Shown piece by piece: positions 15,682-24,846 of a stretch of 64,000 nucleotides of DNA. The stretch is from Paenibacillus camerounensis. GTDB lineage: Bacteria > Bacillota > Bacilli > Paenibacillales > Paenibacillaceae. The DNA is taken from NCBI RefSeq assembly GCF_000723885.1, contig NZ_CCDG010000061.1, positions 1 through 64,000 of the forward strand, in the 5' to 3' direction. The notes below the pieces were generated by a model that was given only the letters and a program-made list of their open reading frames with translations, made no database searches and was not told where the DNA came from. Within the stretch, counting starts at the first letter, position 1, and each line of letters begins with the position of its first letter. The translations under genes and the position numbers were made by a program.

Positions 15682-18600
15682 ATGAAAAGCCTGATAGAAT
15701 TTTCACTCAAAAACAAATTTGCGGTTTGGCTCCTGACTATCATCATTGTATTCGCCGGCCTCTACAGCGGCCTGACGATGAAGCAGGAGACGCTGCCGAA
15801 TATCAGTATCCCTTACCTAAGCGTGACCACCATTTATCCCGGTGCAGCCCCTGAGGGTGTAGTAAATGACGTCAGCAAGCCGCTGGAGCAGAAGCTGCGC
15901 AATGTGGACGGCGTCAAGACCATTACGTCCTCGTCGCTTGAGAATGCTTCCAGCATCCAGATTGAGTTCGATTACGGGACGAATCTGGATAACGCCACTG
16001 CCGCCGTACGGGAAGCCCTTAATGAAGTAACGTTGCCTGAGAACGCCCGGAAGCCGCAGATTTCCCGCTTCAGCCTGAGCTCGCTGCCGGTCATTTCCCT
16101 CAGTCTGGCCGGCAACGACTCAGCCGGTCTTGAGGAGCTGACCCGTATTGCCGAGAATGACATCCGGCCGGCACTGGAGGATATCGAGGGTGTCGCCTCC
16201 GTGTCGATTGCAGGCCAGTATGTAAAGGAAGTCTCCCTCAAGTTTGACCAGGAGAAGCTGAAGCAATACGGCTTGACCGAAGATACGGTTAAAGGCATTG
16301 TCCAGGCCTCATCCCTGCGTGTTCCGCTCGGCCTGTTTGAAATGGAGCAGTCACAAAAAGCGGTTGTAGTAGATGGCAATATCAGCACGGTGGAGGATCT
16401 TGAGAATCTGGCCGTGCCGCTTGTTCCTTCTGCAGCGGCCGCCGGTTCGGCCGGAGCTGCGGCTGCTTCCGGTGCAGATGCATTAGGTACTGGTGCCGCA
16501 GGTGCTCCCGCCGGACTTCCGTCAGTGAAGCTGGGAGAGCTTGCCTCTGTAGAGATTACCGGCAAGTCGGAATCGATCTCCCGCACGAACGGCAAGGAAT
16601 CCATCGGCATCCAGATTGTGAAGGCCAATGACGCCAATACGGTTGAGGTTGTAAACAGTGTAAAAGATAAGACAGAGGAGCTTAAACAGCAGTACGGTTC
16701 ACTCGACCTGACGGTATTGCTCGATCAAGGCAAGCCGATTGAGGATTCTGTGCATACGATGCTGTCCAAGGCTGTGTTCGGTGCTTTGTTCGCCGTCTTA
16801 ATCATTCTGCTGTTCCTGCGGAATATCCGGTCAACTATTATTTCCATCATCTCCATTCCGCTGTCGCTGCTCATTGCAGTGCTCTGTCTGCGCCAGATGG
16901 ATATCACGCTTAACATGATGACGCTTGGCGCAATGACCGTCGCAATCGGCAGGGTGGTCGATGACTCCATCGTCGTTATCGAGAACATCTACCGGCGCAT
17001 GTCGCTGTCCGGGGAGAGGCTGCGCGGCAGGGAGCTGATCAGTGCAGCTACGAGCGAGATGTTCGTGCCGATTATGTCCTCGACAATCGTTACGATCGCA
17101 GTGTTCCTGCCGCTTGCTTTTGTCAGCGGGATGGTCGGCGAGCTGTTCCTGCCGTTTGCCCTGACCATGGTCTTCTCATTAATCGCTTCACTGGTTGTAG
17201 CAATCACCCTGGTGCCTGCGCTGGCGCACTCGTTGTTCCGGGGCGGCCTCAAGAAGGGGAAGAAAGTCCACGAAGAGAAACCGGGCAGAATGGCTGCCGG
17301 CTACCAGAGAATTCTGGACTGGTGTCTCTCTCATAAACTGATTACGTTTGGAGCCGCAGTACTGCTGCTTGCAGGCAGCCTGTTCCTCATTAAACCGATT
17401 GGCGTCAGCTTCATGCCTTCCCAGGAGGACAAAAGTGTAATTATGACCTTCTCGCCGAAAGCCGGACAGACGGCTGAGGATGTGCAGGAGCAGGGACTAA
17501 TGGCCGAGAAATATATTCTCGCCCAGGAGCATGTGACGAACCTGCAATATTCCATCGGGGGCGGCGGTTTTATGGGCATGGGCTCCAACAACTCCGGCCT
17601 TTTCTATATCACCTATGACAGCGATACCCCTGAATTTGAGACGGTTAAGGAAGCATTGATTGATAACCTGGCGGTTGAAGTGCCGGATGGCGTGTGGGGC
17701 GATATGTCCGGCATGGCCGGCGGCGGGCTTGGCGGCAGCACGCTGACCGTCAATATCTTCGGTGACACGCTGGAGCAATTGAAGCCGGTCGCCGACGAAA
17801 TTGCCGGTATCGTAAATGCCGACGCTCAAAATTTCAAAGACGGCGATACCAGCCTTTCTGAATCGTATGAGCAGTACACCATCGTTGCCGATCAGGCTAA
17901 GCTCAGCTCGCTCGGGCTGACCGCCGGACAGCTTGCCATGAAGCTTAGTCCGGTCAATACCCGGCCGGTGCTGACTGAGGTGTCTGTGGATGGCAAGAAC
18001 TACAATGTCTACATTGAAGCTGATACAGTAACATACAGCAGCATACAGGAGATGGAAGACGCCCTGCTCACCTCGCCGCTTGGTTTCACGGTGCCGGTTA
18101 GCCAGGTCGCAACCATCGAAAAGGGCACCTCGCCGGACTCTATTACCCGTATCGACGGTAAAATGAGTGTCGAGGTCACCGCTGACATTGTCGCCAACGA
18201 CGTCAACAGCGCCTCCAACAGCCTGAAGGAAAAAGTCGATGCGCTGGATCTGCCGGAAGGAGTCACCGTCTCGTTCGGCGGTGTAACCGAGCAGATCAAT
18301 GAGACCTTTGGCCAGCTCGGAATCGCCATGGCAGCAGCCGTTGCCATTGTATACTTCGTGCTTGTGGTTACCTTCGGCGGCGGACTGGCACCGTTCGCGA
18401 TCCTGTTCTCCCTGCCGTTCACCGTTATCGGCGCCCTTGTTGCCCTGCTGCTGGCCGGGGAGACACTGAATGTCTCCGCGCTGATGGGCGCGCTGATGCT
18501 GATCGGGATCGTCGTAACCAACGCGATTGTATTGATCGACCGGGTTATCCATAAGGAGAATGAGGGAATGACTACCCGTCAGGCACTGCTTGAGGCCGGC

Positions 18601-18819
18601 GGCACCCGTCTCCGTCCGATTCTAATGACTGCGCTCGCCACCATAGGTGCCCTGCTTCCGCTGGTCACCGGACTTGAGAACAGCGCCGGTATCATCTCTA
18701 AGGGACTAGGTGTGACCGTTATCGGCGGCCTGGTCAGCTCCACCCTGCTGACACTTGTTGTCGTGCCGGTAGTCTATGAATTCCTGATGAAATTCCGTAA
18801 GAAGCGGATAGAAGAATAA
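15682..18819 (+). CDS. RND efflux permease, SwrC/AcrB type
   Basis: 1045 residues, full length for a hydrophobe/amphiphile efflux RND pump. TM1 starts at residue 10 (FAVWLLTIIIVFAGLYSGL), and TM4 carries the proton-relay residues in MTVAIGRVVDDSIVVIENI. Two large porter loops alternate with the membrane bundles. Gram-positive members such as SwrC export lipopeptides and other amphiphiles using proton motive force. An Ala/Gly-rich insert lies at about 251-275 in the first porter domain. The TetR gene overlaps its leader, and no periplasmic adaptor gene is next to it. Substrate not readable. Confidence 0.9.
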   Translation: MKSLIEFSLKNKFAVWLLTIIIVFAGLYSGLTMKQETLPNISIPYLSVTTIYPGAAPEGVVNDVSKPLEQKLRNVDGVKTITSSSLENASSIQIEFDYGTNLDNATAAVREALNEVTLPENARKPQISRFSLSSLPVISLSLAGNDSAGLEELTRIAENDIRPALEDIEGVASVSIAGQYVKEVSLKFDQEKLKQYGLTEDTVKGIVQASSLRVPLGLFEMEQSQKAVVVDGNISTVEDLENLAVPLVPSAAAAGSAGAAAASGADALGTGAAGAPAGLPSVKLGELASVEITGKSESISRTNGKESIGIQIVKANDANTVEVVNSVKDKTEELKQQYGSLDLTVLLDQGKPIEDSVHTMLSKAVFGALFAVLIILLFLRNIRSTIISIISIPLSLLIAVLCLRQMDITLNMMTLGAMTVAIGRVVDDSIVVIENIYRRMSLSGERLRGRELISAATSEMFVPIMSSTIVTIAVFLPLAFVSGMVGELFLPFALTMVFSLIASLVVAITLVPALAHSLFRGGLKKGKKVHEEKPGRMAAGYQRILDWCLSHKLITFGAAVLLLAGSLFLIKPIGVSFMPSQEDKSVIMTFSPKAGQTAEDVQEQGLMAEKYILAQEHVTNLQYSIGGGGFMGMGSNNSGLFYITYDSDTPEFETVKEALIDNLAVEVPDGVWGDMSGMAGGGLGGSTLTVNIFGDTLEQLKPVADEIAGIVNADAQNFKDGDTSLSESYEQYTIVADQAKLSSLGLTAGQLAMKLSPVNTRPVLTEVSVDGKNYNVYIEADTVTYSSIQEMEDALLTSPLGFTVPVSQVATIEKGTSPDSITRIDGKMSVEVTADIVANDVNSASNSLKEKVDALDLPEGVTVSFGGVTEQINETFGQLGIAMAAAVAIVYFVLVVTFGGGLAPFAILFSLPFTVIGALVALLLAGETLNVSALMGALMLIGIVVTNAIVLIDRVIHKENEGMTTRQALLEAGGTRLRPILMTALATIGALLPLVTGLENSAGIISKGLGVTVIGGLVSSTLLTLVVVPVVYEFLMKFRKKRIEE

Positions 18820-18861
18820 GCAGCCTGTAAGCCGGCTTCAAAAAAATAAAGAATAACGTTC

Positions 18862-18897
18862 AAAAGGCGCCTTTCCTCAAACGGAAAGGCGCCTTTT
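18862..18897 (+). terminator. Terminator of the RND operon
   Basis: AAAAGGCGCCTTTCC and GGAAAGGCGCCTTTT form a perfect 15-bp stem with a 6-nt loop. It may also serve the opposing torD-like gene. Confidence 0.9.
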
Positions 18898-18977
18898 CGG
18901 CGTTAACTGTATAATGACAGAAAGCTCAACCGGCATTGCCCGCGTGAGTCGGTCCGATCTGCGGCGTTCCCGCCAGC

Positions 18978-19676
18978 CTAAGCCATCGTCGATGCACTGC
19001 TCTCAAGCGAAGCCTTCCAGGCCCGCAGCATCTGCAGATCTTGCGGCAGGAATTCCTCTAGCATATGGCAGAGACCCAGGTATAACGGGCTGGTGGTTGC
19101 TTCCTTCAGCAGGCTGCAGAACTGCGGTATCCACTTCAGCAGATGCTCCTCCAGGAAGCGTTCCTGAATATCCAGCAGCTCCATTGCGCTGCGCACAGAG
19201 AAGCTGTTGAACAGCATCCGTTCATGCATAACGGCCATGAATTCCAGTTCAATCGAGATATGGTCATCCGCTTCCCCGCTGCATTTCTTAAACACAATGC
19301 CTGCTGAAGCATACAGCTCGGAGAGCTCATTGCAGAATTCCTGCTCCCGGCCGAGCTGGATAGCTTCGCGTGCGGCAAACGGACTTACCGTACAGTCGTT
19401 CAACAGCCGCATATACTCGGTCTTTTCCTTCTCACAGATCTCCGGAAGACAAGACGGGGCCTGCCCCCAAAGATAGCGTTTCAGCTCGCGTCCGCCTTCC
19501 GTCATCTCTGCAGCAATGCTCATCATCTGCCGGTTCGCTCTCCACTGGGCGACAAGAGACAGAGACGGCTTTCTGCCGTAAAAATCAACCAAGATTTGAT
19601 ATATTAATCCGCGGCTGTCCAGCCAGCGGCTAAACACCTCCGGTACAACAAGTGCTGGAACAGTGGGTATCGTCAT
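18978..19676 (-). CDS. TorD/DmsD family redox-enzyme chaperone
   Basis: 232 residues, all helical in appearance. It fits the TorD family, which holds apo-molybdoenzymes during cofactor insertion. The best local match is EADDHISIELEFMAVMHE near residue 130, the family's conserved acidic-His segment, followed by a FLEEHLLKWIPQF helix. I start at ATG 19676 because GGGAGG lies 9 nt upstream; the frame continues 34 codons further without support. Divergent from moaA, which fits a molybdenum-enzyme role. The client is probably a molybdopterin oxidoreductase, possibly the one at 36642-38738. Confidence 0.75.
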   Translation of the reverse strand: MTIPTVPALVVPEVFSRWLDSRGLIYQILVDFYGRKPSLSLVAQWRANRQMMSIAAEMTEGGRELKRYLWGQAPSCLPEICEKEKTEYMRLLNDCTVSPFAAREAIQLGREQEFCNELSELYASAGIVFKKCSGEADDHISIELEFMAVMHERMLFNSFSVRSAMELLDIQERFLEEHLLKWIPQFCSLLKEATTSPLYLGLCHMLEEFLPQDLQMLRAWKASLESSASTMA

Positions 19677-19997
19677 TTTGCAAAACCTCCCTATTGGTTT
19701 TACCGGATGCATATTCTGAGGCAGCAGACCAGCTGCTGTGCTTCCGGTATCATAGCTGTGTCTTTCGCAAAAGTTCAAATTTTAAGACTTCTGTTTAGGC
19801 ACCTTTATTATATCGAACATGTAAAGCGCTTTCGGTGAGCATTCTATGACCATTGGGATAAATTGTCGTACTTCTGTCAAATTTAGGCTGTGTCTTTGTG
19901 TTAGGCTCACCTATTATTTAGGTTGTCCGTTTATTGACGGGAACAGCCGTAATCTTTAAAATTTAAATTAAAATGCACATAAAGAAGGGAAGAGCCT
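19677..19997. other. torD-moaA divergent intergenic region
   Basis: 321 bases holding the promoters of two divergent genes. AT-rich stretches lie close to moaA. I found no molybdenum-cofactor riboswitch fold that I could defend and no clean FNR box. No gene is seen. Confidence 0.5.
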
Positions 19998-20999
19998 ATG
20001 GAACCGCTGACGGACCCTTTTGGACGATTACATGACTATCTCCGCATTTCGGTTACAGACCGCTGCAACCTGCGCTGCATTTATTGTATGCCGGCGGAAG
20101 GAATGCAATTCCAGCCGCAGGACGAGATTATGAGCTATGAGGAAATTACTGCTATAGTAGAGGCGCTTGCGCCGCTCGGGCTGCGCAAGGTGCGGCTCAC
20201 GGGCGGTGAACCGCTGGTCCGTAAAAATCTCGAGCAGCTTATCGCTAGGATTGCCGCCATCCCCGGCATTGATGATATATCGCTTACCACCAACGGCCTG
20301 ATGCTCCCGGCCAAGGCCAGTCTGCTGAAGCAGGCAGGGCTGTCCCGGGTGAACATCAGCCTGGATTCGCTGAAGCAGGACCGCTTCGCAATGATTACAC
20401 GCGGCGGTGATGTCGCCAAGGTGCTGCAGGGCATCGAAGCCGCCCATGCGGCGGGCCTCTCCCCGATTAAGCTGAACGTCGTTCTGATGAAGGGGATTAA
20501 TGACGATGAAATTAAAAATTTTATCTCGCTTACCCTGAACAGTCCGCTTAATGTGAGGTTTATTGAATATATGCCGATCGGCAGCGCAAGTGATTCCTGG
20601 CGGCAGGCTTACCTGCCGCTGGAGACGGTCATCGACGCCTGTACGGCGGCTGGCTGGACAACGGAGGAAGCCGAGCTGCCCTCCGGCAACGGCCCTTCCC
20701 AGAACCGGCGTGTTACCGGAGCACAGGGAACCTTCGGGCTGATCCATCCGGTCAGCGAGCATTTCTGCGACAACTGCAACCGGCTGAGGCTGACGGCTGA
20801 CGGCCATATCAAAGCCTGCCTGTACTGGGCTGACGAATACAATGTGCGTCCGCTGGTGCAGGACCCGGCAGCCGTGCAGGATCTTTTCCGCCGGGCGCTT
20901 GGAAACAAGCCGCATAATCATGAAATGGCGCTGGCGCTGGAGAAAAAAGCGCAGAGTCACACACCGACAGCCCGGCGCATGTCACAGATTGGCGGTTAA
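19998..20999 (+). CDS. moaA: GTP 3',8-cyclase, molybdenum cofactor step 1
   Basis: 333 residues. It is a radical-SAM enzyme that rearranges GTP in the first step of molybdopterin synthesis. The N-terminal cluster motif is CNLRCIYCM at residues 23-31, then the SAM-binding TGGEPLVR. The C-terminal cluster has CDNCNRLRLTADGHIKAC, and the protein ends in GG as functional MoaA proteins do. Start ATG follows GGGAAGAG. A terminator lies downstream, so it is a single-gene unit; mobA is elsewhere in the window at 28.5 kb. Confidence 0.95.
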   Translation: MEPLTDPFGRLHDYLRISVTDRCNLRCIYCMPAEGMQFQPQDEIMSYEEITAIVEALAPLGLRKVRLTGGEPLVRKNLEQLIARIAAIPGIDDISLTTNGLMLPAKASLLKQAGLSRVNISLDSLKQDRFAMITRGGDVAKVLQGIEAAHAAGLSPIKLNVVLMKGINDDEIKNFISLTLNSPLNVRFIEYMPIGSASDSWRQAYLPLETVIDACTAAGWTTEEAELPSGNGPSQNRRVTGAQGTFGLIHPVSEHFCDNCNRLRLTADGHIKACLYWADEYNVRPLVQDPAAVQDLFRRALGNKPHNHEMALALEKKAQSHTPTARRMSQIGG

Positions 21000-21005
21000 C
21001 ATCTT

Positions 21006-21059
21006 AACGGGGGTACTCCATATGCCTGTAACGGCTAACTGGAATCCCCCCGTTTTTTT
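21006..21059 (+). terminator. Terminator of moaA
   Basis: AACGGGGG pairs with CCCCCCGTT around a long loop and is followed by seven T. Confidence 0.75.
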
Positions 21060-21068
21060 CTGCAAAAT

Positions 21069-21683
21069 CTATAGGCTCCTCCACAGCTGAAGCGCCATAT
21101 AAACAGCCATAGCCCAGATCAGCAATGCCGATCCCTTGTTCAGCAGCCGCACAGCTCTGCCGGAGGTATCCGCGCGTCCCAGTACTCTTCCGGCTGCTGC
21201 CAGACCCAGAAACCACAACCAGGATACGGCAGCCGTTGCAGCGGCAAATCCCCAGCGCTCCATCCCCTCATAGGCCAGAGAGCCCGTACCAATAACACCG
21301 ATTGTATCAAGAAGGGCGTGCGGATTCAGGAGCGATACCGACAAGGCATAACCGATCTGCCCTCTGGCCGGGAGCTGCCTTGTCTCTGCGGAAGCCGGAG
21401 CAGACAGCCAGATCTGACGGCCCATGTAGAGCAGGAACAGTGCGCCTGCCCCGTAGATAACCGGCGTCAGCCAATCCAGTGTAAGCAGCAGCAGCGATAC
21501 TCCGCCAACCGCAGCTGTGATCAGCAGCGTATCACACACAGCTGCCGTTACGACGACCGGAAGGGTATTGCGGAACCGGGGGTGCAGCGCCCCCTGATTG
21601 AATACAAATATATTTTGGACCCCTAACGGCAATATAAGCCCAAAAGCCAGGATGATTCCATGTACAATTGCCTCTGTCATCAA
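21069..21683 (-). CDS. LysE/ArgO family amino acid exporter
   Basis: 204 residues with about six membrane spans. The family hallmark GIILAFGLILPLGVQNIFVFNQG lies in the first span, and the NPHALLDTIGVIG segment near residue 118 is typical of arginine/lysine exporters. It would export a basic or other amino acid. GGGAGG precedes the ATG. It is divergent from a PdxR/MocR-like regulator, the usual arrangement for a regulator and its target. Confidence 0.87.
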   Translation of the reverse strand: MMTEAIVHGIILAFGLILPLGVQNIFVFNQGALHPRFRNTLPVVVTAAVCDTLLITAAVGGVSLLLLTLDWLTPVIYGAGALFLLYMGRQIWLSAPASAETRQLPARGQIGYALSVSLLNPHALLDTIGVIGTGSLAYEGMERWGFAAATAAVSWLWFLGLAAAGRVLGRADTSGRAVRLLNKGSALLIWAMAVYMALQLWRSL

Positions 21684-21800
21684 TAGGATGCCTCCCTGCC
21701 GCCCATATGCCCGGAAATAAGCTTATGCGCCCCGGCCTTAAGCTGCCGGCAACAGATCTAATCGTACACGCTTCTGCTCTGCAGGTAACCATCCAATCCA

Positions 21801-21847
21801 ATGGTATCCCCCCGGCCAAATGAAGCAAGGCCGCCGGAACATGGTAT
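21801..21847. promoter_or_regulatory. lysE-mocR divergent control region
   Basis: ATGGTAT occurs as a direct repeat at 21801-21807 and 21841-21847, the latter overlapping a TATACT-like -10 for the regulator. MocR proteins often bind direct repeats between divergent genes. Suggestive only. Confidence 0.35.
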
Positions 21848-21912
21848 ACTCCGTATAACCGGGCCTACACGAATGAACGGAATCCATACCGGACAGTAAA
21901 GGAGCCTGCCTC

Positions 21913-23415
21913 TTGCAACCCAGCCATCCCGCAGACAATCAAGCAGTCAAATCTTCTCCTGAAGCCCTTCAGGAGAAGGAGGACTGGAAGCCCGACCCTA
22001 ACTCGCCGCTGCCGCTCCACATGCAAATAACATCCTATTTCAGCGCCAGAATCAGCAGCGGAGCCTGGCCTCCCGGCATGAGACTGGCCCCGCAGCGTGA
22101 GCTGTGCCGCCGGCTCGGTGTGAACCGCAGCACTTTGGCAACAGCGCTGGGAACACTTGCCTCGCAGGGCCTGATAGAGGGCAGGCGGGGCGGCGGAACC
22201 CGCGTTGCCGCTGCTGACGGCAGCAGCAGCGCCAGCTGGAATGATTATCTGGAGGAAGGCACGCACTATCCCAATCTGCCTGCCGTACAAGCTATCAACC
22301 GGCTGGAATACGAGCCTGGCCTGATTCGCCTGGGCACCGGTGAACCCGCACCCGAGCTGCTGCCCGGCGCCGCAATGACCCGTGTGCTGGCAGAGCTCGC
22401 CGCCCGGACGCTGCCGCCGCTGTCTTATGAGGAGCCGCTCGGCAATGCTCAGCTCCGCACTGCGGTCAGCCGCCAGCTGCTGAAGTATGGTATTCAGGCA
22501 GAGCCAGACTCCATCCTGATTACCTCCGGTGCTCTTCAGGGCCTGCAGCTGATCGCTCTGGGCCTCCTGCCGCGCAGCTCGACTATTCTGCTGGAGAAGC
22601 CGTCCTACCTGTACTCTATTCATGCCTTTCAGTCTGCAGGAATCAGATTCAGCGGCCTGCCGATGGACCAAGGCGGGATGATGGTCAGCCGGCTGGCAGC
22701 AGAGGCCTTGCGGACCAAAGCCGCCATGCTCTACACCATTCCCAGCTTCCACAATCCGACCGGCCTTGTCATGAGCGAAGAACGCAGGCATGAGTTGACA
22801 GCAGTGTCCGGGGAGCTTGGACTGCCCATTCTCGAGGACGGCGCTTATCAGGAGCTGTGGCTCGATACCCCGCCCCCGAAGCCGCTGAAGGCGCTGGACC
22901 GTGAAGGCAGAGTGCTGCATCTGGGCACTCTTTCCAAAGCGGCAGCTCCGGGTCTGCGCCTCGGCTGGATTGTCGGCCCGCAGCCGGTCATCCGCCGGCT
23001 TGCAGATATCAAGATGCAGACTGATTACGGTGCAAGCTCCCTGTCCCAGCTTGCCGCCGCCCGCTGGCTGGAGGGCGGCTACCATGAAGAGCATCTTACC
23101 CTGCTGCGCGGCAGGCTGCGCGAACGGCGCGCACTGATGCTGCAGCTGCTTGATGCCCACTTCAGCGGACTCGCCTCTTGGAGCGTTCCGGCCGGCGGCT
23201 TCTATATCTGGCTGTCGCTGCACCGTCCGCTGCCGCTGCGCCGTTTGTTCGTAGCAGCACAGCAAGCCAGACTGCTGCTGAACACCGGTGATCTGTACGA
23301 CCGCGGCGACAGCCGGCATCTCCGGCTCTCATACTCCTTTGCTTCGCCTGAGCAGTTATTCAGCGGACTGCCGGAGCTTGCCGAAATAATAAAACAACTA
23401 TCAAATGACATATAA
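21913..23415 (+). CDS. MocR/PdxR family GntR-aminotransferase regulator
   Basis: 500 residues. A GntR winged helix (about 28-100; RLAPQRELCRRLGVNRSTL) is joined to a fold-type I aminotransferase domain with the PLP lysine in LGTLSKAAAPGLRLGW near residue 340. Such proteins sense PLP or an amino-compound adduct. The TTG start has AAAGGAG 8 nt upstream. Its position facing a LysE-type exporter suggests that it controls amino acid export rather than PLP synthesis; no pdxST genes are nearby. The stop lies inside a 15-bp inverted repeat. Confidence 0.85.
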   Translation: MQPSHPADNQAVKSSPEALQEKEDWKPDPNSPLPLHMQITSYFSARISSGAWPPGMRLAPQRELCRRLGVNRSTLATALGTLASQGLIEGRRGGGTRVAAADGSSSASWNDYLEEGTHYPNLPAVQAINRLEYEPGLIRLGTGEPAPELLPGAAMTRVLAELAARTLPPLSYEEPLGNAQLRTAVSRQLLKYGIQAEPDSILITSGALQGLQLIALGLLPRSSTILLEKPSYLYSIHAFQSAGIRFSGLPMDQGGMMVSRLAAEALRTKAAMLYTIPSFHNPTGLVMSEERRHELTAVSGELGLPILEDGAYQELWLDTPPPKPLKALDREGRVLHLGTLSKAAAPGLRLGWIVGPQPVIRRLADIKMQTDYGASSLSQLAAARWLEGGYHEEHLTLLRGRLRERRALMLQLLDAHFSGLASWSVPAGGFYIWLSLHRPLPLRRLFVAAQQARLLLNTGDLYDRGDSRHLRLSYSFASPEQLFSGLPELAEIIKQLSNDI

Positions 23416-23437
23416 TAATATTTGTCATTTGATAGTT
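23396..23437 (+). promoter_or_regulatory. 15-bp inverted repeat between mocR and tetR
   Basis: AACTATCAAATGACA at 23396-23410 is perfectly inverted at 23423-23437, with a loop containing TATAAT, and TTTTC follows. It can act as terminator of the mocR-like gene or as operator of the downstream TetR gene, whose start is 38 nt away. TetR sites of this size are common. Confidence 0.65.
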
Positions 23438-23474
23438 TTCGTAGTAAGCTGATCTATAGAAGGGAGCTTCAACT

Positions 23475-24089
23475 GTGAACAAAGCCGGGTCTTTTTTAAG
23501 TAAAACTGAAATACTGGATGCTGCCGAGCAGACCCTGCGCAGATTCGGTCCGGATAAGACCTCGGTCACCGATGTCGCCAAGCTGCTGGGAGTGAGCCAC
23601 GGCACCCTATACAGGCATTTCCCGAGCAAGGCAGCCTTGCGTGAGGCCGTAACTGAAAGATGGCTGGAGGAGCAGATTATTCTTCCACTGGCTGAACTAG
23701 CGGAGCCTGAAGAATCGGATTCCCTTGAACAGCTGCGGAAGTATATAACAAGACTGTCCGAGCTTAAAGCGCATCATGCCAAGCAGGATGGAGAGATGTT
23801 TAAGATGTACGCCTCGGTCACCGAGGAAGCTTCAGCTCTGATTGAGACACATATCGCCCGCATTATCGGCCAGCTTAGCAGCATCATACGCAGAGGACAG
23901 GAAGCTGATCAGCTGTCGCAGGCTGAAAGTGCCTCAACACTTGCCCGGGCACTGTTTTATGCGACTGCCCGGTTTCATCATCCGGCACATGCTTATGAAT
24001 GGCAGAGCAGCCTGATCGGTCAGGACTTGAAGCAGCTCTGGGAGCTGCTTGCCAGAGGACTAACAGCAGCCGCCAGGCCGCATATCTAA
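23475..24089 (+). CDS. TetR/AcrR family regulator
   Basis: 204 residues, standard length. The N-terminal helix-turn-helix is EILDAAEQTLRRFG then SVTDVAKLLGVSHGTLYRHF (residues 12-50); the ligand-binding half is helical. The GTG start follows GAAGGGAG. It sits 13 nt upstream of an SDR gene and probably represses both through the inverted repeat just upstream. The inducer is unknown. Confidence 0.87.
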   Translation: MNKAGSFLSKTEILDAAEQTLRRFGPDKTSVTDVAKLLGVSHGTLYRHFPSKAALREAVTERWLEEQIILPLAELAEPEESDSLEQLRKYITRLSELKAHHAKQDGEMFKMYASVTEEASALIETHIARIIGQLSSIIRRGQEADQLSQAESASTLARALFYATARFHHPAHAYEWQSSLIGQDLKQLWELLARGLTAAARPHI

Positions 24090-24102
24090 GGAGGAATGGA
24101 TT

Positions 24103-24846
24103 ATGATTCAGGATCTTCAAGGGAAAGTCGCTATCATTACAGGCGCTTCACGGGGCATTGGAAGGCATGTTGCAGAGAGGCTTGCTGCCCAAGGGGCTGC
24201 GGTCATTATCAACTATTCCAGCAGTCCTGAGCTGGCCGAAGAGGCTGTTCAGCGCATTCAGCAGCAGGGCGGCCGGGCAGCGGCTGTCCAGGCGGATGTC
24301 AGCAAGCCTGACCAGATTGCCCGGCTGTATCTGGAGGCCAAGAACCTATTCGGCAAAATAGATATTGTAGTTAACAATGCCGGTATTATGATCAACTCGT
24401 TAATCGGGGATGCTACTGAGGAACAATTTGATAAACAGTTCGCAATCAATGTTAAGGGTACTTATTTCTCCTGCCAGCAGGCTTTTCTTCATCTGGAGCA
24501 GGGCGGAAGGATTATTAATTTCTCCACTTCGGTTAACGGGCAGATTTTCCCGGCTTACAGCATCTACGCCGGTACCAAAGGCGCGGTCGAGCAGTTTACC
24601 CGCCAGCTAGCCAAGGAGTTCGGCGTAAAGGGGATCACTATCAATGCCGTGGCTCCCGGTCCGGTTGCAACCGAACTGTTCCTGGAAGGCAAGTCCGAAG
24701 CCCAGCTCGAGGGGCTGAAGAAGGCCAATGCCTTCGGCCGTTTAGGAGAGCCTGAGGATATCGCCGGCGCTGTCAGCTTCCTCGCCGGAGAACAATCCGC
24801 CTGGATTACCGGACAAACTCTGCGTGTGAACGGCGGCTTCATCTAG
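24103..24846 (+). CDS. SDR family oxidoreductase
   Basis: 247 residues. A classical short-chain dehydrogenase: cofactor motif TGASRGIGRHVAERL near residue 13, NNAG near 90, catalytic Ser in FSTS near 140 and the YAGTK (YxxxK) catalytic pair near 154. It resembles 3-oxoacyl-ACP reductase-like enzymes that use NAD(P)H. Start ATG with AAGGAGG. Paired with tetR. The last 8 bases overlap the convergent histidine kinase gene. Substrate unknown. Confidence 0.88.
   Translation: MIQDLQGKVAIITGASRGIGRHVAERLAAQGAAVIINYSSSPELAEEAVQRIQQQGGRAAAVQADVSKPDQIARLYLEAKNLFGKIDIVVNNAGIMINSLIGDATEEQFDKQFAINVKGTYFSCQQAFLHLEQGGRIINFSTSVNGQIFPAYSIYAGTKGAVEQFTRQLAKEFGVKGITINAVAPGPVATELFLEGKSEAQLEGLKKANAFGRLGEPEDIAGAVSFLAGEQSAWITGQTLRVNGGFI

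Noticed and set aside
19779..19997. FNR box or molybdenum-cofactor riboswitch before moaA
   Set aside because: The only TGTGN...TCAC pair has the wrong spacing (5 nt), and I could not build the riboswitch fold.
21865..23319. 484-codon minus-strand frame opposite the mocR-like gene
   Set aside because: The opposite strand encodes a complete regulator with HTH and PLP lysine; this frame is a Gln/Arg-rich shadow.
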